A stretch of DNA of 64,000 nucleotides, taken from NCBI RefSeq assembly GCF_007096885.1, contig NZ_VJNO01000006.1, positions 1-64,000 on the forward strand, in the 5' to 3' direction. The translations under genes were made by a program, and so were the position numbers. The DNA is from Streptomyces sp. 130. Its GTDB lineage: Bacteria; Actinomycetota; Actinomycetes; Streptomycetales; Streptomycetaceae. This document shows, piece by piece, positions 60,846-64,000 of this stretch (positions are counted from its first letter, which is position 1; each line of letters begins with the position of its first letter). The notes below the pieces were generated by a model. It was not told the DNA's origin and ran no database searches. It saw nothing but the letters and a program-made list of their open reading frames with translations.

Positions 60846-61063
60846 GGTCCTCCCTTCGCATACGCGCCCACGATGCGGGCAGGGTCGGATGAGGGCGCGC
60901 CGCGGCACAGCCCTTTCGGGCCCGCGAGAGGACCGTGCGGGGAGCGACTCCAATTCTTCCTGGCGTATCGGCAGGCGGCAACGAGCAATTGGCGAGGCTG
61001 ACGGTATTCAGCCGGAATGACACGGATATCCCTGCCCAGTCCGGGCCCGCCCGACGCCTTCCG

Positions 61064-63235
61064 TCACGCCTGAACCGCGAGGACCAGCGGAAACACCGCC
61101 TCCGCCCCGGCGCGACGCAGCAGGCGGGCCGCCACGGCGAGTGTCCAGCCGGTGTCCGAGAGATCGTCCACGAGCAGCACGGGACCGTCCGCGGTCGACA
61201 GGGCGTCCGCGAGGCCGGGTGGGACGAACAGCCGCTCGTGCAGGGCGCGGACCCGCTGCGCACTGTTGGTCTGCGATATCCGGACGGCATCGGCGTCCGG
61301 GGTCAGGCCCAGACACCCCAGCAGCGGCATTCGTCCCACGCCGGCGATGTGCCTGCCGAGCGATTCGATGAGCTGGGGCCTGCGGGCCGAGGCCATGGTG
61401 ACGACACCGACCGGGCGGGAGACGGCGTCGGCGGTCCCGGAAGCCCAGCCTCCGGGGCCCTTGGCCCAGTCGGCCAGCACCGTCACCACGGCATCGGCGA
61501 CGTCACCCGGAACCGGGGCGTCGGGCGCCTGTCCCGTCAATATCGGGCGCAGTCTGTTGCCCCACCCGATGTCGGTGAGCCTGCCCAGGGCCCGGCCGGT
61601 TCCGGCGAGCTCCGTCGCCGAGATCCTGCCCTTGAGATCGACACCGACCGACGCGAGCCCGGTCGGCCACATCTTGCGGGGCTCAACCTCCACACCGGCC
61701 CTCCGGAGCTCACCCTTCGCGGTGTCCAGCGCGGCGTCGGAGACTCCCGCGTCGAACCGGGCGCCGGCGCAGTTGTCGCAACGGCCGCACGGGACCGCTC
61801 CCTCGTCGTCGAGCTGCCGGCGCAGGAACTCCATCCGGCAGCCGTCCGTCGCGGCGTAGTCGCGCATGGCCTGCTGTTCGGCGGCGCGTTGCCGAGCCAC
61901 CCATGCGTAGCGTTCGGCGTCGTACACCCAGGGCTCTCCCGTCGCGGTCCAGCCGCCCTTCACCCGCTTGACCGCCCCGTCGACATCGAGGACCTTGAGC
62001 ATGCTTTCCAGCCGTGCGCGGCGCAGCTCGACCAGGGGCTCCAGGGCGGGCAGTGAAAGGGGCCGCCCGGCCCGGCCCAGCGCGTCGATCGTGCGCCGCA
62101 CCTGTTCCTCCGGTGGGAAGCCGACCGACGCGAAGTACTGCCAGATCGCTTCGTCCTCCTTGCCGGGCAGAAGCAGCACCTCGGCATGCTCGACTCCGCG
62201 CCCGGCGCGGCCCACCTGCTGGTAGTAGGCGATGGGGGAGGACGGCGACCCGAGGTGAACGACGAAGCCGAGGTCGGGCTTGTCGAAGCCCATGCCGAGC
62301 GCGGAAGTCGCCACCAGCGCCTTGAGCCGATTGGCCAGCAGATCGTCCTCCGCCTGCTGCCGTTCCGCGTTCTCGGTGCGGCCGGTGTAGGACGCGACTG
62401 TGTGCCCGCACTGCCGGAGATACGAGGTGACCTCCTCGGCGGCCGCGACCGTGAGCGTGTAGATGATTCCCGAGCCCGGAAGCTCCTTGAGGCGGTCCCC
62501 GAGCCACGCCAGGCGGTGTGTCGCGTCGGGGAGCCGCAGCACGCTGAGGCTCAGGCTCTCGCGGTCCAGTGAACCCCTCAGCACGAGCGCGTCCGCGCCG
62601 GAGCCGGTACCCAGCTGTTCCGCCACGTCCGCGGTGACCCGGGCGTTCGCCGTGGCCGTGGTGGCGAGCACCGGGACTCCGGCGGGGAGATCGGCGAGCA
62701 TCGTCCGCAGCCGGCGATAGTCGGGCCGGAAGTCGTGGCCCCAGTCGGAGATGCAGTGCGCCTCGTCCACGACGAGCAGCCCGGTGGTCGCGGCGAGCCG
62801 GGGCAGCACATGGTCGCGGAAATCGGGATTGTTGAGGCGCTCGGGGCTGACCAGCAGGACGTCGACCTCACCGGCGGCCACCTCGTCCTGCACGGTGTCC
62901 CACTCCTCCGTGTTGGAAGAGTTGATCGTGCGCGCACTGATACCGGCGCGGGCCGCCGCCGCGACCTGGTTGCGCATCAGCGCCAGCAGCGGCGAGACGA
63001 TGACCGTCGGTCCGGCGCCCAGCGCACGCAGGAGGGAGGTGGCGACGAAGTACACCGCGGACTTTCCCCAGCCGGTGCGCTGGACCACCAGCGCCCGCCG
63101 CTTGTCCGCGACGAGTGCCTCGATGGCCCGCCACTGGTCCTCACGCAGACGCGCGGTGCCGGAGGCGTCACCGACGAGTCGGGCCAGTACGGAATCGGCC
63201 GAAGCCCTGAGCTCTGCGCGGTCTGCGTTGGTCAT
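61064..63235 (-). CDS. recQ: RecQ-like helicase with C-terminal phosphoribosyltransferase-like domain
   Basis: Encodes 723 residues. Helicase motifs are clear: TGWGKSAVYF (motif I), DEAHCISDWGHDFRPDYRRL (DEAH), ATTATANARV (III), LGMGFDKPDLGFVVHLG (V) and QVGRAGRG (VI). A RecQ zinc-binding segment follows, with Cys pairs CGRCDNC. The C-terminal 100 residues (GPVLLVDDLSDTGWTLAVAA) match the PRPP-binding loop of type I phosphoribosyltransferases. This layout is a separate actinobacterial RecQ group. The ATG at 63235 is preceded at 7 nt by a damage-promoter-like -10. Confidence 0.88.
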   Translation of the reverse strand: MTNADRAELRASADSVLARLVGDASGTARLREDQWRAIEALVADKRRALVVQRTGWGKSAVYFVATSLLRALGAGPTVIVSPLLALMRNQVAAAARAGISARTINSSNTEEWDTVQDEVAAGEVDVLLVSPERLNNPDFRDHVLPRLAATTGLLVVDEAHCISDWGHDFRPDYRRLRTMLADLPAGVPVLATTATANARVTADVAEQLGTGSGADALVLRGSLDRESLSLSVLRLPDATHRLAWLGDRLKELPGSGIIYTLTVAAAEEVTSYLRQCGHTVASYTGRTENAERQQAEDDLLANRLKALVATSALGMGFDKPDLGFVVHLGSPSSPIAYYQQVGRAGRGVEHAEVLLLPGKEDEAIWQYFASVGFPPEEQVRRTIDALGRAGRPLSLPALEPLVELRRARLESMLKVLDVDGAVKRVKGGWTATGEPWVYDAERYAWVARQRAAEQQAMRDYAATDGCRMEFLRRQLDDEGAVPCGRCDNCAGARFDAGVSDAALDTAKGELRRAGVEVEPRKMWPTGLASVGVDLKGRISATELAGTGRALGRLTDIGWGNRLRPILTGQAPDAPVPGDVADAVVTVLADWAKGPGGWASGTADAVSRPVGVVTMASARRPQLIESLGRHIAGVGRMPLLGCLGLTPDADAVRISQTNSAQRVRALHERLFVPPGLADALSTADGPVLLVDDLSDTGWTLAVAARLLRRAGAEAVFPLVLAVQA

Positions 63236-63242
63236 GCCTCCC

Positions 63243-63265
63243 ATGCAACCCGATGGATCCGACAA
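63243..63265 (-). promoter_or_regulatory. weak RecA-NDp-like promoter of recQ
   Basis: On the minus strand TTGTCGGAT (63265-63257), 8 nt, TTGCAT (63248-63243). The -35 matches TTGTCRGTG at 7 of 9; the -10 has T-----T but lacks the A. The ATG is 7 nt downstream, the same geometry as lhr. Confidence 0.4.
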
Positions 63266-63286
63266 CCGCGAACAGCCCGTCACTGT

Positions 63287-63307
63287 CTGTGGATAAGTTA
63301 TCCACAG
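63287..63307. promoter_or_regulatory. inverted pair of DnaA-box-like sites
   Basis: TGTGGATAA (63288-63296), one G, TTATCCACA (63298-63306), flanked by C and G: a perfect 21-bp dyad of two consensus DnaA boxes between the divergent recQ and DUF4192 genes. It could bind DnaA or a dimeric regulator. Confidence 0.7.
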
Positions 63308-63346
63308 GGGGTGGCGGAAACGCGCGGGCCGCGAGACGGTCTGGCC

Positions 63347-64000
63347 ATGAACAAGCACCCCGAATCAATCGGTCCCTCCGAGGAACAGCAGATCACCCTG
63401 CGGGGCCCGGCCGAGCTGGCCGACGCTCTCCCCTATCTCCTGGGCTTCCACCCGAGTGACAGTGTGGTCATGGTCGCCCTGCACGGTGGCCGAGGCCGGT
63501 TCGGAGCCAGGCTCAGGCTCGACATCCCGCGGTCTCCGCAGGAATGGCCGACGGCCGCCGAGCAGCTCGCCGAATGCCTGATCAAGGGAAGCGAGCGGCG
63601 TGACGCCCGGCCCGACGCCATCGTCGTCTTCCTCTGCCAGGACCCGGTGGACGGCGAGACGGGCAGTCAGACCATGGAGCGTCTGCGGCCGTTCGCCCAG
63701 CGGTTGCGTACGGCGTGCGGCGCGCTGGACGTGCCGGTTCTCGAAGCGCTGTGCATCTCGGGCAACCGCTACTGGTCCTACGTATGCCCCGATGCCCGCT
63801 GCTGCCCGGCCGAAGGCAACCTGATGGCCATGCCAGGGACCTCGGTGATGGCGGCGGCGGCCACCTACGCCGGCATTCAGGTGCGGGGATCGTTGCGTGA
63901 GATGGAGGCCAGGCTCACACCGCTCACTCGCACATCCGGCACCACCCAGCAGCGTGCCCTGGACGCGGCGGGCAGCGCGATGGTGCCCCTGCTGCTCGAT
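63347..64000 (+). CDS. DUF4192 domain protein (3' end beyond the window)
   Basis: At least 218 residues, open at the window edge. It opens MNKHPESIGPSEEQQITLRG, then LPYLLGFHPSDSVVMVAL, DAIVVFLCQDPV and ALCISGNRYWSYVCPDARCCP, the typical layout of actinobacterial DUF4192 proteins. The paired Cys (CPDARCCP) are conserved in the family. Function is unknown. It is divergent from recQ and has a DnaA-box-like palindrome 40 bp upstream. No strong ribosome site is seen. Confidence 0.88.
   Translation, partial: MNKHPESIGPSEEQQITLRGPAELADALPYLLGFHPSDSVVMVALHGGRGRFGARLRLDIPRSPQEWPTAAEQLAECLIKGSERRDARPDAIVVFLCQDPVDGETGSQTMERLRPFAQRLRTACGALDVPVLEALCISGNRYWSYVCPDARCCPAEGNLMAMPGTSVMAAAATYAGIQVRGSLREMEARLTPLTRTSGTTQQRALDAAGSAMVPLLLD

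Noticed and set aside
63287..63307. A replication origin
   Set aside because: There is just one pair of DnaA boxes and no dnaA, dnaN or box cluster nearby.

Overview
The window is a stretch of high-GC chromosome from a Streptomyces or a close relative. GC content is extreme, third positions are almost always G or C, and GTG starts are frequent. The gene content is typical core Streptomyces: recA-recX, gluABCD, miaB/miaA/dapF, the RSH protein rshA, hflX, lexA divergent from nrdR-nrdJ, and rnhB. I see no tRNA, rRNA, CRISPR array, insertion sequence or phage genes. The only signs of local instability are GC-rich repeats near 14.1-14.8 kb and two small duplications at gene ends.

Layout. 0-9.5 kb: a CsbD stress protein, a small membrane protein, a Nei2-type DNA glycosylase, the very large helicase Lhr, a divergent AraC regulator with azlCD, and a squalene-cyclase-like protein. 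9.5-13.2 kb: DUF3046, an AI-2E family transporter, then recA-recX. 13.2-18.1 kb: a DUF6197-like gene, about 1.1 kb of repeat-rich non-coding DNA, then a winged-helix regulator overlapping an FtsX-type permease that has no ATPase beside it. 18.1-24.5 kb: rhodanese and cysteine dioxygenase behind a cysteine-rich leader peptide, an FAD monooxygenase, and the gluABCD uptake operon. 24.8-27.9 kb: a two-component system convergent with a TAXI binding protein. 28-38.8 kb: miaB, a dioxygenase-like gene, a small Rv0909-like protein, miaA, a membrane protein, dapF, rshA, an M1 peptidase and hflX. 39-46.4 kb: a secreted trypsin-like protease divergent from a four-gene NRPS-independent siderophore operon. 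46.4-53.4 kb: a DinG/XPD-like helicase, lexA, and nrdR-nrdJ. 53.5-64 kb: TerD, DUF4937, a histidine phosphatase, an ADP-ribosylglycohydrolase, a DUF4153-like membrane protein, rnhB, unknown genes, a RecQ helicase with a phosphoribosyltransferase-like tail, and the start of a DUF4192 gene.

DNA repair and its control link the window. recA and lexA carry SOS-box-like sites. recA, the DinG-like helicase and lhr carry, and recQ more weakly carries, the LexA-independent RecA-NDp (PafBC-type) promoter motif TTGTCRGTG-N8-TANNNT. At lhr and recQ the motif sits exactly 7 nt before the ATG, which predicts leaderless mRNAs. nrdR-nrdJ has a promoter overlapped by two NrdR-box-like sites.

The best candidates for undescribed biology are the siderophore operon, which lacks the decarboxylase and N-hydroxylase of its closest pathway model, the cysteine leader-peptide attenuator, the RecQ-phosphoribosyltransferase fusion, and the regulator whose stop codon appears to have been lost by one base change.
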